Source: Paraburkholderia unamae
GTDB lineage: Bacteria > Pseudomonadota > Gammaproteobacteria > Burkholderiales > Burkholderiaceae
Assembly: GCF_003268775.1 (NCBI RefSeq)
Contig: NZ_QLSU01000010.1
Coordinates: forward strand, 1-64,000
Length of the DNA stretch: 64,000 bases
Direction of reading: 5' to 3'
A program made the position numbers and the translations under genes. How positions within the stretch are numbered: the first letter of the stretch is position 1; every line of letters begins with the position of its first letter. Positions 16,977 to 24,888 of this stretch are shown here, piece after piece. The notes beneath the pieces are model-generated. The model was not told where the DNA came from, did no database searches, and saw only the letters and a program-made list of their open reading frames with translations.

Positions 16977-17753
16977 TCAGGCGTCTTGCCGGGCGCGCGC
17001 AGCGTGGGCGCGTTGAGCGGCGCGCAATGCGCGCGAGTCGCCGCCGAGCGCGTCCGTAGCGCGCACCGCGCAGTCGAACAACGCGTCGAGGTGGCGCTCG
17101 ACGAAGGCGCCGTCGATACGCGAACTCGGCCCCGCGAGCGTGAACACGCCGCGTAGCGTCTCGTGCACGCCGAACACGGGCATGGAAACGCCGGCGGTCT
17201 CGCGATCGCGCTCGCCGATGGAGATGCAGTAGAAGTCGCGCCGGATGCCCTCGAAGGGCTCGCCCGGCGCGCCGCCGAATGCCAGCAACGCGCGCCCGCC
17301 CGAGCCGCTTTCGAGCGGCAACACATCGCCTTCGCGCACGTGGTGGCGCACCACGTGCAGCGAATCGACGCGATGCAGGCATACTCGCACGGCGTTGTCG
17401 CGCACGTAGAACGACACGCTCTCCCCGCTCGTCGCGGCCAGTTCGCGCATGAGCGGCAACAGGATGTCGCCCAGATTCAGGCTGCGCTGATAGAGCGCGC
17501 CCAGCGCGAAGGTGGCGGGGCCGAGCTGATAGCGACCGTCGTCGAGGCGCAGCAGCAGGCGATGCTGGATCAACGCGCCGGCGAGGCGCAGCAAGGTGCT
17601 CTTGTAGAGCCCGGTGCGCGCCGCAAGCTCCGCGAGCGTGAGCGCGTTGTCGTCCGGGCGGAACGCAAACAGGATCGCACACGCACGGTCGATGACAGCG
17701 ACGCCCTCTTCTTTCTTGACCGGAGTGAGCGGATCTTGCGCGGGCATGGGCAT
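16977..17753 (-). CDS. IclR-family transcriptional regulator
   Basis: A 258-residue IclR-type regulator. The winged helix-turn-helix covers about residues 18-75 (ALTLAELAARTGLYKSTLLRL). The effector domain follows, with SGSGGRALLAFGG and SMPVFGVHETLRGVFTLAG as usual. The gene is convergent with the CoA-transferase/lyase operon, ending 62 bases from it, so it is the obvious local regulator, sensing perhaps the acid or its CoA ester. Two ATGs, at residues 1 and 3, are possible and neither has a clear ribosome site. The likely binding site is the palindrome at 13322. About 80 bases separate its start from the sugar operon regulator. Confidence 0.92.
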   Translation of the reverse strand: MPMPAQDPLTPVKKEEGVAVIDRACAILFAFRPDDNALTLAELAARTGLYKSTLLRLAGALIQHRLLLRLDDGRYQLGPATFALGALYQRSLNLGDILLPLMRELAATSGESVSFYVRDNAVRVCLHRVDSLHVVRHHVREGDVLPLESGSGGRALLAFGGAPGEPFEGIRRDFYCISIGERDRETAGVSMPVFGVHETLRGVFTLAGPSSRIDGAFVERHLDALFDCAVRATDALGGDSRALRAAQRAHAARARQDA

Positions 17754-17835
17754 GAATGGCGGGGTTGGGAACGACTCAGATTTTACGCGATCTCGCCGGG
17801 CTGCCGCGCGCCGTTCGCAGCCCTCGCACGCCGCC

Positions 17836-18876
17836 TCACTTTGCCTGCACCACCGACGCGCGCATCGTCACGGTCACGGGAAAGCTGCGCTCGATCGGCC
17901 ATTGCGTGCCATAGCATTGATTGGTCAGCCAGCGCACCGCATTGCGCGTGAGTTCCGCCGTGGGAATATGCACCGAGGTGAGCGCGGGGGCCATATAGGC
18001 GGCCGAATAGTCGTCGTCGTAGCCGATCACCGAAACGTCGTGCGGCACGCGCAAGCCCGCTTGCTGGAGTCGCGCGAGCGCGCTCATGGCCATCGTGTCG
18101 TTCGCGCAGAAGAGGCCAGTGAAACGTCGCCCTTGCTCGACGAGCGCGCCGGCCGCCGCATAGCCGCCTTCGGGCGAAAAGTCCGAGACGATATGCGGCA
18201 CCGACTTGCGGTCGATGCCGTGGCGCCCCAGTTCCGCGAAGAAGCCGTGCAGACGCGCCGCATTGTCCGACGACGTGGACGGCCCGCCGATCACCGCAAG
18301 TTCGCGATGACCGTGCTCGATGAGCGTGCGCGCGGCGAGCTCGCCGCCGTGAAAGTGGTCGGCGCAGAACGATGCTTCGGGTAACTGATCGAATGCGCGG
18401 TTCAGGAACGCCATGCGCGGGTGCATGGCGTGCAGCATTTGCAGGTCGTCGTCGTAGAGATCGTGGCTGATGACCACCACGCCATCGCAATCGCGGCCGA
18501 TCAGAAAGCGCACCGCCTCGATGGCCTGCTCGCGCGGCGAAGCCTCGCCGCAGCCGGTCGCCACCACCACATGACGGCGCACGGCGCGCAATTGCGTATC
18601 GGTTTCCTTGAGGATGGTGCCGTAGTACGAGCCGAAAAAAGTCGGCACGAAGATGCCGATGATGCCGAGCGACTTGGTGGCCATCGCGCGGCCGATCGAC
18701 GAAGGCCGGAAGTTCAGTTGCTCGATGGCGGCCTGTACGCGCGCGGCCGCCTCCGCCGACACCGGTCCGTTGCCCGAGATCGCGCGCGAAGCCGTCGAGA
18801 GGCCCACGCCGGCCAGCGCCGCCACATCTTTCAGGGTCGCCACGATTCGTTCCTTGTTGTCGATGGGGGGTGTCAT
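17836..18876 (-). CDS. LacI-family regulator of the beta-glucoside operon
   Basis: A 346-residue LacI-family repressor. The N-terminal helix-turn-helix is clear (ATLKDVAALAGVGLSTASRAI, read in two parts) with the hinge FRPSSIGRAMATKSLG. The periplasmic-binding-like sensor follows, including FVPTFFGSYYG, GLFCANDTMAMSAL and VIGYDDDYSAAYM. It is the last gene of the operon and its ATG overlaps the stop of the ABC ATPase gene (TGATG). The longer frame to 19065 lies inside the ATPase gene and is rejected. The 16-bp palindrome at 24741-24756, upstream of the first gene, is its probable operator, and a beta-glucoside such as cellobiose its probable inducer. Confidence 0.93.
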   Translation of the reverse strand: MTPPIDNKERIVATLKDVAALAGVGLSTASRAISGNGPVSAEAAARVQAAIEQLNFRPSSIGRAMATKSLGIIGIFVPTFFGSYYGTILKETDTQLRAVRRHVVVATGCGEASPREQAIEAVRFLIGRDCDGVVVISHDLYDDDLQMLHAMHPRMAFLNRAFDQLPEASFCADHFHGGELAARTLIEHGHRELAVIGGPSTSSDNAARLHGFFAELGRHGIDRKSVPHIVSDFSPEGGYAAAGALVEQGRRFTGLFCANDTMAMSALARLQQAGLRVPHDVSVIGYDDDYSAAYMAPALTSVHIPTAELTRNAVRWLTNQCYGTQWPIERSFPVTVTMRASVVQAK

Positions 18877-19973
18877 CAAAGTCTGTCGCCCGTCGCTTCG
18901 TCGAAGAGGGAAATATGCGCGCCGTCGATCGCGAACGGCACCGTCGCGTCCGTGGCGAGCGGCGTCTTGTCCTGATCGATCGAGGCGATCTGCACGCCCG
19001 CGTGATCGATCCACAGCACGCGGTGATTGCCCATGGGTTCCACGAGCGTCACGCGCCCCTGCCATACCGTTTCGTGCGTGCGCGCCGTGCCGCCCGCGTG
19101 CACGTCCTCCGGGCGCACGCCGAGCACGCAGGCGCGCGTCGGGTCGGGCGCGGCCTTGAACGGGTAGCCCGAGACATCGACGTCGAGACCCGGCCCGCGA
19201 AAGCGCAGGCGGCCTTCGTCGGCTTCGAGCCTGCCGTGCAGCAGGTTCATGGGCGGCGCGCCGAGGAAGGTCGCGACGAACAGGTTCTCGGGGCGTGCGT
19301 AGACTTCGGCGGGCGTGCCGAACTGCTGGATCGCCCCGCCCTTCATCACCGCCATGCGGGTAGCGAGCGTCATGGCTTCGACCTGATCGTGCGTCACGTA
19401 AATCATCGTCGCGCCCAGTTGCTGGTGCAACTGCTTGAGCTCGCGGCGCAGTTCCGTGCGCAGTTTGGCGTCGAGGTTCGAGAGCGGCTCGTCGAACAGG
19501 AACACGTCGGCCTCGCGCACGATCGCGCGCCCGATCGCCACGCGCTGGCGCTGGCCGCCCGAGAGCTGCGCGGGCTTTCGCGAGAGCAGCGGCCCGAGTT
19601 GCAGCATGTCGGCGGCGCGCTTCACGCGGCGCTCGATTTCCGGCTTCGGCGTGCCGTTGATGCGCAGTGCGAACGAAAGATTGCGCTCCACGTTCATGGT
19701 CGGATAGAGCGCATACGACTGGAACACGAGCGCCACGCCCCGGTCCTTCGGATCGGCCCAGGTCATGTCCTCGCCGCCGATCTCGATGCTGCCGTCGGTC
19801 ACATCCACGAGGCCCGCGATGCTGTGCAGCAAGGTCGACTTGCCGCAGCCCGAAGGCCCGAGCAGCACCACGAACTCGCCCGCGCGCACGTCGAGGTCGA
19901 GCTCGTCGATGATCGTGTTGGCGCCGAGATCGATGCGAAGGTTGCGCACCGCAACGTTGGTCAGATTGCCCAT
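18876..19973 (-). CDS. Sugar ABC transporter ATP-binding protein, MalK/UgpC type
   Basis: A 365-residue ATPase that drives sugar import. Walker A is GPSGCGKST (about residue 39), the Q-loop LVFQSYALYPTM, the signature LSGGQRQRVAIGRA, Walker B FLFDEPLSNLDAKLR and the switch His in VTHDQVEAMT. The C-terminal 130 residues form the OB-fold regulatory domain typical of MalK and UgpC (GVRPEDVHAGG). ATPases of this type often serve several sugar importers. The gene is followed with a 1-base overlap by the LacI regulator and preceded by two permeases, forming one transport unit with the binding protein at 21863. Confidence 0.95.
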   Translation of the reverse strand: MGNLTNVAVRNLRIDLGANTIIDELDLDVRAGEFVVLLGPSGCGKSTLLHSIAGLVDVTDGSIEIGGEDMTWADPKDRGVALVFQSYALYPTMNVERNLSFALRINGTPKPEIERRVKRAADMLQLGPLLSRKPAQLSGGQRQRVAIGRAIVREADVFLFDEPLSNLDAKLRTELRRELKQLHQQLGATMIYVTHDQVEAMTLATRMAVMKGGAIQQFGTPAEVYARPENLFVATFLGAPPMNLLHGRLEADEGRLRFRGPGLDVDVSGYPFKAAPDPTRACVLGVRPEDVHAGGTARTHETVWQGRVTLVEPMGNHRVLWIDHAGVQIASIDQDKTPLATDATVPFAIDGAHISLFDEATGDRL

Positions 19974-19983
19974 GCCATGGCTC

Positions 19984-20913
19984 CTAGCCTTTCACCGCGC
20001 CCGAGGCGATGCCGCGCACGAACCAGCGCCCCGAGACGAAATAGATCGCGAGCGGCACGAGAGAGGTGAGGATCGTGGCCGCCATGTTGACGTTGTAGAG
20101 CCGCTCGCCCGTGGTCGTGTTGATGATGTTGTTGAGCTGCACCGTCATCGGCAGGTTTTTGGTGCCCGCGAACACGAGGCCGAGAATGTAGTCGTTCCAG
20201 ATGCCCGTGACCTGCATGATGATGGCCACGACGATGATGGGCACCGACATGGGCAGCATGAGCTGCGTAAAGATGCGCCAGAAGCCGCCGCCGTCGATGC
20301 GCGCCGCCTTGAACAACTCCTGCGGCAGAGATGCATAGTAGTTGCGGAACAGCAGCGTCATGACCGGCATGCCGAAGATCGTGTGGATCACGACGATGCC
20401 CGCCAACGAACTGAAAAGATGCACGAAGGCCAGCACGCGCACGAGCGGATACACCATCACCTGCACGGGAATGAACGCGCCCGCGAGCAGGATACCGAAC
20501 AGCACGCCCGCGCCGCGAGGCCGCCAGAACGAGAGCGCATAGCCGTTCACGGCGCCCACCGCGATCGAGAAGAGCGTGCTGGGCACGACGATGCGCACCG
20601 AGTTCCAGAAGCCCACGCGGATGCCCGCGCAATCGAGGCCCGTGCACGCCGAAGCCCACGCGTCGCGCCACGGTGCGAGCGTGAAATGCACGGGCAGCGC
20701 GAGCAGATGGCCGAGGCGGATCTCCTCCATCGGCTTGACCGAGGTCACGAGCATCACATAGAGCGGCAGCAGGAAGAACAGCGCAGCGGTGAAGAGAAAC
20801 GCATACACGCCAAGGCGTGCGGGCGTGAAAAGGCGGCGCGGCTTGCGCCCTCTTCGCGCGGGACGCGCGCGTTCGGGCGCGCGGTGCAGCGAATCGGCCA
20901 GTGGCGTGCTCAT
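19984..20913 (-). CDS. Sugar ABC transporter permease, MalG type
   Basis: A 309-residue inner-membrane permease with six predicted helices. The N-terminus is basic (about 30 residues, RRGRKPRR). The cytosolic EAA loop that docks on the ATPase is seen in QELFKAARIDGGGFWRIFTQLMLP. The final segment FVRGIASGAVKG is the classic MalG-like end. The ATG at 20913 overlaps the stop of the other permease (ATGA), so longer in-frame starts inside that gene are rejected. Ten bases separate it from the ATPase gene. Confidence 0.95.
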   Translation of the reverse strand: MSTPLADSLHRAPERARPARRGRKPRRLFTPARLGVYAFLFTAALFFLLPLYVMLVTSVKPMEEIRLGHLLALPVHFTLAPWRDAWASACTGLDCAGIRVGFWNSVRIVVPSTLFSIAVGAVNGYALSFWRPRGAGVLFGILLAGAFIPVQVMVYPLVRVLAFVHLFSSLAGIVVIHTIFGMPVMTLLFRNYYASLPQELFKAARIDGGGFWRIFTQLMLPMSVPIIVVAIIMQVTGIWNDYILGLVFAGTKNLPMTVQLNNIINTTTGERLYNVNMAATILTSLVPLAIYFVSGRWFVRGIASGAVKG

Positions 20914-21854
20914 GCCCGGTCTCCCTTGAGCGCCGCGCGGCTGCGCGCATAAAAGAACGGCACGAGGATCGCGAGCACGGTGGCGAGCAGCACGATCGAC
21001 GCCGCCGACGCCAGCCCGATATTCGCGCGGTTGAACAGATAGTCCATGATGAATTTCGCGGGCACCTCGCTCGCGGTGCCGGGGCCGCCCTGGGTCATGG
21101 CGACGACGGCGTCGTAGAGCTTCACGACCATCACGAAGAGCAGCACGAACGCCGTGGAAAGCGACGTCTTGAGCATCGGCACGACGATGCTCGCATACAC
21201 GCGCCAGCGCGGAATGCCGTCGAGACGCGCGGCTTTCCAGATCTCGTCGTCCACGCCGCGCAGGCCCGCGAGCATCAGCGCCATCACGAGGCCCGAGGCC
21301 TGCCACACCGTCGCGATCACGAGCGTATAGATCGCGAAGCGCTGCGTGACGATCCAGTCGAAGCGCGCATGCGTGAAGCCCATGTGCCGCAGCACCGCTT
21401 GCACGCCGAGCTCGGGGTTGAGGATCCACTGCCACACGAGCCCGGTCGCGACGAACGACATCGCATAAGGATAGAGGAACACCGTGCGCAGCGCGCCCTC
21501 GGCCGCAACGCGCTGGTCGATGAAGATCGCGAGCAAAAGCCCGATCGCGAGGCACGCGAGAATGAAACAGGCCCCGTAGATCACGAGATTTTGCAGCGAA
21601 AGGATCCAGCGGTCGTTCTGGAACAGCCGCACGTACTGCGTCGCGCCCGCGAAGGTGTTCGTGGGCAGCGAGCGCGAGTAGCTCAGCGAGACGCGCGCTG
21701 TCCACAGCATCGTGCCCAGGTACGCGAACACGACCGTGGCCGCCATGGGCGCGAGCGCGATCCATGCCGCGAGCGAGAGCCGCTTGCGCATGGGGCGCGC
21801 GCTGCGCGCTTGCGCCGCCTGACGTTTGACCGGATGCAGCTTGAGGGCGTACAT
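20910..21854 (-). CDS. Sugar ABC transporter permease, MalF type
   Basis: A 314-residue permease with six helices; the first, about residues 28-52, follows a basic N-terminus (KRQAAQARSARPMRKR). The EAA loop appears as DEIWKAARLDGIPRWRVYASIVVPML. FDWIVTQRFAIYT and the GGPGTASEVPAKFIMDY segment are typical of glucose/mannitol and beta-glucoside importers. It ends with a four-base overlap into the MalG-type partner and begins only 8 bases after the binding-protein stop. The start MYALKLHP at 21854 is chosen because a longer frame would run into the binding-protein gene. Confidence 0.94.
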   Translation of the reverse strand: MYALKLHPVKRQAAQARSARPMRKRLSLAAWIALAPMAATVVFAYLGTMLWTARVSLSYSRSLPTNTFAGATQYVRLFQNDRWILSLQNLVIYGACFILACLAIGLLLAIFIDQRVAAEGALRTVFLYPYAMSFVATGLVWQWILNPELGVQAVLRHMGFTHARFDWIVTQRFAIYTLVIATVWQASGLVMALMLAGLRGVDDEIWKAARLDGIPRWRVYASIVVPMLKTSLSTAFVLLFVMVVKLYDAVVAMTQGGPGTASEVPAKFIMDYLFNRANIGLASAASIVLLATVLAILVPFFYARSRAALKGDRA

Positions 21855-21862
21855 GGCGCGGC

Positions 21863-23101
21863 TCAGCTCTTGATGGCCGTGGCGAAGGCTTTCTGGGCTT
21901 CCTCGACCGGCTGGTTCTTGTTCCAGAAGTTCGTGATGACGTCCTGGAGCGCGCCCTGCACGTCGGGCGGAATCAGCATTTCGGGGTTCGGCAGTTGCCG
22001 CGACTTGTCCTTCATGATCGCCATGCCCTCCTTCGCGCAAATGTCGAAGCTCGAGGTGTCCACGTCCGGGCGGATCGGGATCGAGCCCTTGCGCAGGTTG
22101 AACGCGACCTGCGCGGACGGCGACGTCATCACCGTGGCGAGCAGTTGCTGTGCCTTGACCTGCTGCGCGTTGTCGGTCTTCGGAAACACGAACACGTCAC
22201 CCGCGATCATGTACGGCGACTTGGGGAAGCCGGGGAAGCATCCGAAGTCCTTGCCCGCGACCTGGTGGGCGGCCGAGAACTCGCCCTTGGCCCAGTCGCC
22301 CATGATCTGCATGCCCGCCTTGCCGGAAATCACGAGCGCCGTGGCGTCGTTCCAGTTGCGCCCCGGCGAGCCCGGATCGACATAATTATGCAACCGCTTG
22401 AAGGTCGTGAGCACGTTGCGAAACGCCGGCGAATTCACGGCGTTCGCGTCGCGGTCGCGGTAGACCTTCATGTAGAGATCGCGGTCCATGTCGGCGAAAA
22501 TCGCGTCGAAGGTGATCTTCTCCTGCCACGCCTGGCCGCCCAGCGCGAGCGGAATCAGGCCCGCGGCCTTGAGCTTGTCGAGATCGGCGAAGAGTTCGTC
22601 GAAATTCTGCGGTTCTGCCTTGATGCCCGCCTTCGCGAAAGCGGGCTTCGAATAGAAGAACCAGTCCTGCATGTGAATGTTCACGGGCGCCGCGTAGTAG
22701 TGCCCGTTGACCTTGATGGCGGTGAGAATCGACTCGGGGAAGATGGCGCTCCAGTTCTCCTTGTTTGCAACCGAATCGACGTTATTCAGGAGTCCCTGGT
22801 CGATCAGATCGTGAAACTGTTTGGACGTATTGAACTGGGCGGCCGTGGGCGGATCGCCGCCCACGATGCGGTTGATTGCCGTGGCGCGCGCCTGGTCCGC
22901 ACCCGCGATCGCGTTGTCGACCCACTGGCCACCCGCCTGATCGTAGGCCTGCGCGAATTGCTTGATCGCGGCCGACTCGCCGCCGGAGGTCCACCAGTGA
23001 ATCACGTTGGCCTTGAGCGGTTCGGCGGCGTGGGCGGCCAATGCGCCGGCCAGCGCTAGCGCGGCCGCGATGCCGCGCAGAACGGGTGTGTTGTGCTTCA
23101 T
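21863..23101 (-). CDS. Sugar ABC transporter substrate-binding protein
   Basis: A 412-residue periplasmic binding protein. The signal peptide is about residues 1-25 (ALALAGALAAHA). The mature part has the CUT1 family fold: VIHWWTSGGESAAIKQFAQ, a GGDPPTAAQFNTSKQ loop, APVNIHMQDWFFYSK, AGMQIMGDWAKGEF and a late KGSIPIRPDVD. It resembles the glucose/mannose-type GtsA proteins. The ATG follows AGGAGACGCA. Together with the neighbouring GH1 enzyme, a beta-linked disaccharide such as cellobiose is the likely ligand, but glucose or mannitol cannot be excluded from sequence alone. Confidence 0.94.
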   Translation of the reverse strand: MKHNTPVLRGIAAALALAGALAAHAAEPLKANVIHWWTSGGESAAIKQFAQAYDQAGGQWVDNAIAGADQARATAINRIVGGDPPTAAQFNTSKQFHDLIDQGLLNNVDSVANKENWSAIFPESILTAIKVNGHYYAAPVNIHMQDWFFYSKPAFAKAGIKAEPQNFDELFADLDKLKAAGLIPLALGGQAWQEKITFDAIFADMDRDLYMKVYRDRDANAVNSPAFRNVLTTFKRLHNYVDPGSPGRNWNDATALVISGKAGMQIMGDWAKGEFSAAHQVAGKDFGCFPGFPKSPYMIAGDVFVFPKTDNAQQVKAQQLLATVMTSPSAQVAFNLRKGSIPIRPDVDTSSFDICAKEGMAIMKDKSRQLPNPEMLIPPDVQGALQDVITNFWNKNQPVEEAQKAFATAIKS

Positions 23102-23216
23102 TGCGTCTCCTGTCGATCTGAAGTCGGCGCTTCAGTTGTCGGCCGGTGTCAGGCGCTCAGGCACTGACTCCGGCCCATGCGGAGCGTTGGCGGCCCCGGG
23201 TTGATTTGCACATGCG

Positions 23217-23238
23217 CTGCAAAAGCACTGCAAAAGCA
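23217..23238 (-). repeat. Tandem 11-bp direct repeat between beta-glucosidase and binding-protein genes
   Basis: CTGCAAAAGCA occurs twice head to tail with no mismatch, a one-helical-turn period, in the 150-base gap of the operon. It may be a protein-binding site or chance slippage. Confidence 0.5.
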
Positions 23239-23251
23239 TCAGCGGCTTGCG

Positions 23252-24682
23252 TCAGGCACCGTCGAGCGCGCGCCGCCGCGCGAGGAAGCGCGCAATGAGT
23301 TCCGCGCTGCGCTTGGGCGTGCGCACCTGGGTGTCGTAATCGACGTGCACGACGCCAAAGCGCCGCTCATAGCCAAAGGCCCACTCGAAGTTGTCGAGCA
23401 GCGACCACACGAAATAGCCGCGCACATCCACGCCCGCCGCGATCGCCGCATCGACCGCCGCGAGATGGCGCTTGAGGAAGGCAATGCGTTGCGCGTCGTC
23501 CACCTGGCCGTCGCGCACGCGGTCGTCCGAGGCCATGCCGTTTTCCGTGATGTAGACCGGCGGCAGGTTTTCATACGTGCGTGAAAAGCCGATCAGCAGA
23601 TCGCGCAGGCCGTCGGGGTGAACCTCCCAGCCCATCTGCGTGCGCTCGACGCCTTCGAGCGGCACCTCGATGAAACCATTCGCGCCGTCGCTCTTCACGT
23701 TGGTGCGGAAATAGTAGTTGATGCCGAGAAAGTCGAGCGGCGCGGCAATCGTCTGCATGTCGCCCTCCAGCACCAACGGCTCGGCGCCGGGCCAAAGCGC
23801 GAACAGTTCCTCGGGGTACTCGCCCTTGAGGAGCGGGTCGAGAATCCACGCGTTGTGCTGCACCTCGAAGCGGCGCGCGGCTCGCACGTCGGCTTCGGAA
23901 GGCGAATCGGGCGTGCCGCGCCCCACGTTCGCGACGATGCCCTTGGCAGAAGCCGGATCGTTCGCGCGCAGCGCCGAGGTCGCGAGGCCGTGACCGAGCA
24001 GCAGATGATGCATGGCTTGCGTGGCGTAGCGGCCATTGGCGAGGCCCGGCGCATGGTGGCCGTTGCCGTAGCCGAGATACGCTGAGCACCACGGCTCGTT
24101 GAGCGTCATCCATGCGTCGACGAGGCCCGACAGCTCGCGGCTCATCAGGTCCGCGTAGTCGGCGAAGCGGAAAGCGGTGTCGCGGTTGAGCCAGCCGCCA
24201 CGGTCCTCCAGATGCTGCGGCAGGTCCCAGTGGTAGAGCGTCGCGAAGGTGCGGATGCCCTTCTCCTTCAGGCGCTCCAGCAAGCGCTTGTAGAACGCAA
24301 TGCCTTTTGCGTTGGGCCGCCCCGCCTCGTCCATCACGCGCGGCCACGCGATCGAAAAGCGGTACGCCTCGAAGTTCAGGCGCGTGAGCAGGTCGAGGTC
24401 GGCTTCCCAGCGGTGATAGTGGTCGCAGGCCACGGCGCCCGTGTCGCCCGCGAGCACCTTGCCAGGCGTTGCGCTGAAGGTGTCCCAGATCGACGGCAGC
24501 CGGCCGTCTTCGTTGACCGCACCCTCGATCTGATACGAGGCCGTGGCCGCGCCGAGCAGGAAATCCCGTCGCCAGAGTGCGGAGCCGGCGGGTGGCGTGA
24601 AGGGGTCGTCGGCTATGGCTGCGAATTCGGCAACCTCGGCATCTGCGGTGGCGTGCGGCAAAGTAACGGTGTCCTGAGTCAC
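23252..24682 (-). CDS. GH1 beta-glucosidase
   Basis: A 476-residue glycoside hydrolase family 1 enzyme that cleaves beta-linked glucose from cellobiose and aryl glucosides. The acid/base is Glu196 in WMTLNEPW and the nucleophile is Glu380 in VYITENGM. The N-terminal family signature (FLLGAATASYQIEGAVNEDG) and VWSLLDNFEW near the end are present. There is no signal peptide, so it acts in the cytoplasm on imported sugar. A GTG start at 24682 follows AGGAGGTTTC closely, and the first 30 residues are a non-conserved extension. It heads a minus-strand operon with the binding protein, two permeases, ATPase and LacI regulator. Confidence 0.96.
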   Translation of the reverse strand: MTQDTVTLPHATADAEVAEFAAIADDPFTPPAGSALWRRDFLLGAATASYQIEGAVNEDGRLPSIWDTFSATPGKVLAGDTGAVACDHYHRWEADLDLLTRLNFEAYRFSIAWPRVMDEAGRPNAKGIAFYKRLLERLKEKGIRTFATLYHWDLPQHLEDRGGWLNRDTAFRFADYADLMSRELSGLVDAWMTLNEPWCSAYLGYGNGHHAPGLANGRYATQAMHHLLLGHGLATSALRANDPASAKGIVANVGRGTPDSPSEADVRAARRFEVQHNAWILDPLLKGEYPEELFALWPGAEPLVLEGDMQTIAAPLDFLGINYYFRTNVKSDGANGFIEVPLEGVERTQMGWEVHPDGLRDLLIGFSRTYENLPPVYITENGMASDDRVRDGQVDDAQRIAFLKRHLAAVDAAIAAGVDVRGYFVWSLLDNFEWAFGYERRFGVVHVDYDTQVRTPKRSAELIARFLARRRALDGA

Positions 24683-24740
24683 GAAACCTCCTGCGCGGGA
24701 ACGCCGGCGCGCGTCCTGCGCGCAGCCGGTTCCGGGTGAA

Positions 24741-24756
24741 GTGGAAGCGCTTCCAC
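24741..24756. promoter_or_regulatory. LacI-type operator of the beta-glucoside operon
   Basis: GTGGAAGCGCTTCCAC is a perfect 16-bp palindrome with the central CG of LacI-family sites, about 60 bases upstream of the GH1 start. It is very close to the cellobiose regulator CebR consensus TGGGAGCGCTCCCA known from actinobacteria. The LacI-family gene at 17836-18876 closes the same operon. Confidence 0.85.
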
Positions 24757-24822
24757 AGCGCTCCAGCGCACGATATCAGCGGCTAATTCGACCGGGCAAT
24801 CGGGGTTTTTCTGGACATTATT

Positions 24823-24866
24823 ATGTAGTCGCTACACATGCCACAGACCGCTCAAAACGACTACAT
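24823..24866. repeat. Inverted repeat in the AT-rich promoter region of the GH1 operon
   Basis: ATGTAGTCG at 24823-24831 and its exact complement CGACTACAT at 24858-24866 are 26 bases apart. The region between the GH1 start and the SulP stop is AT-richer than its surroundings and should carry the operon promoter. The repeat may be a second regulator site. Confidence 0.45.
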
Positions 24867-24888
24867 TTGTATTATTGCTACACGCGCA

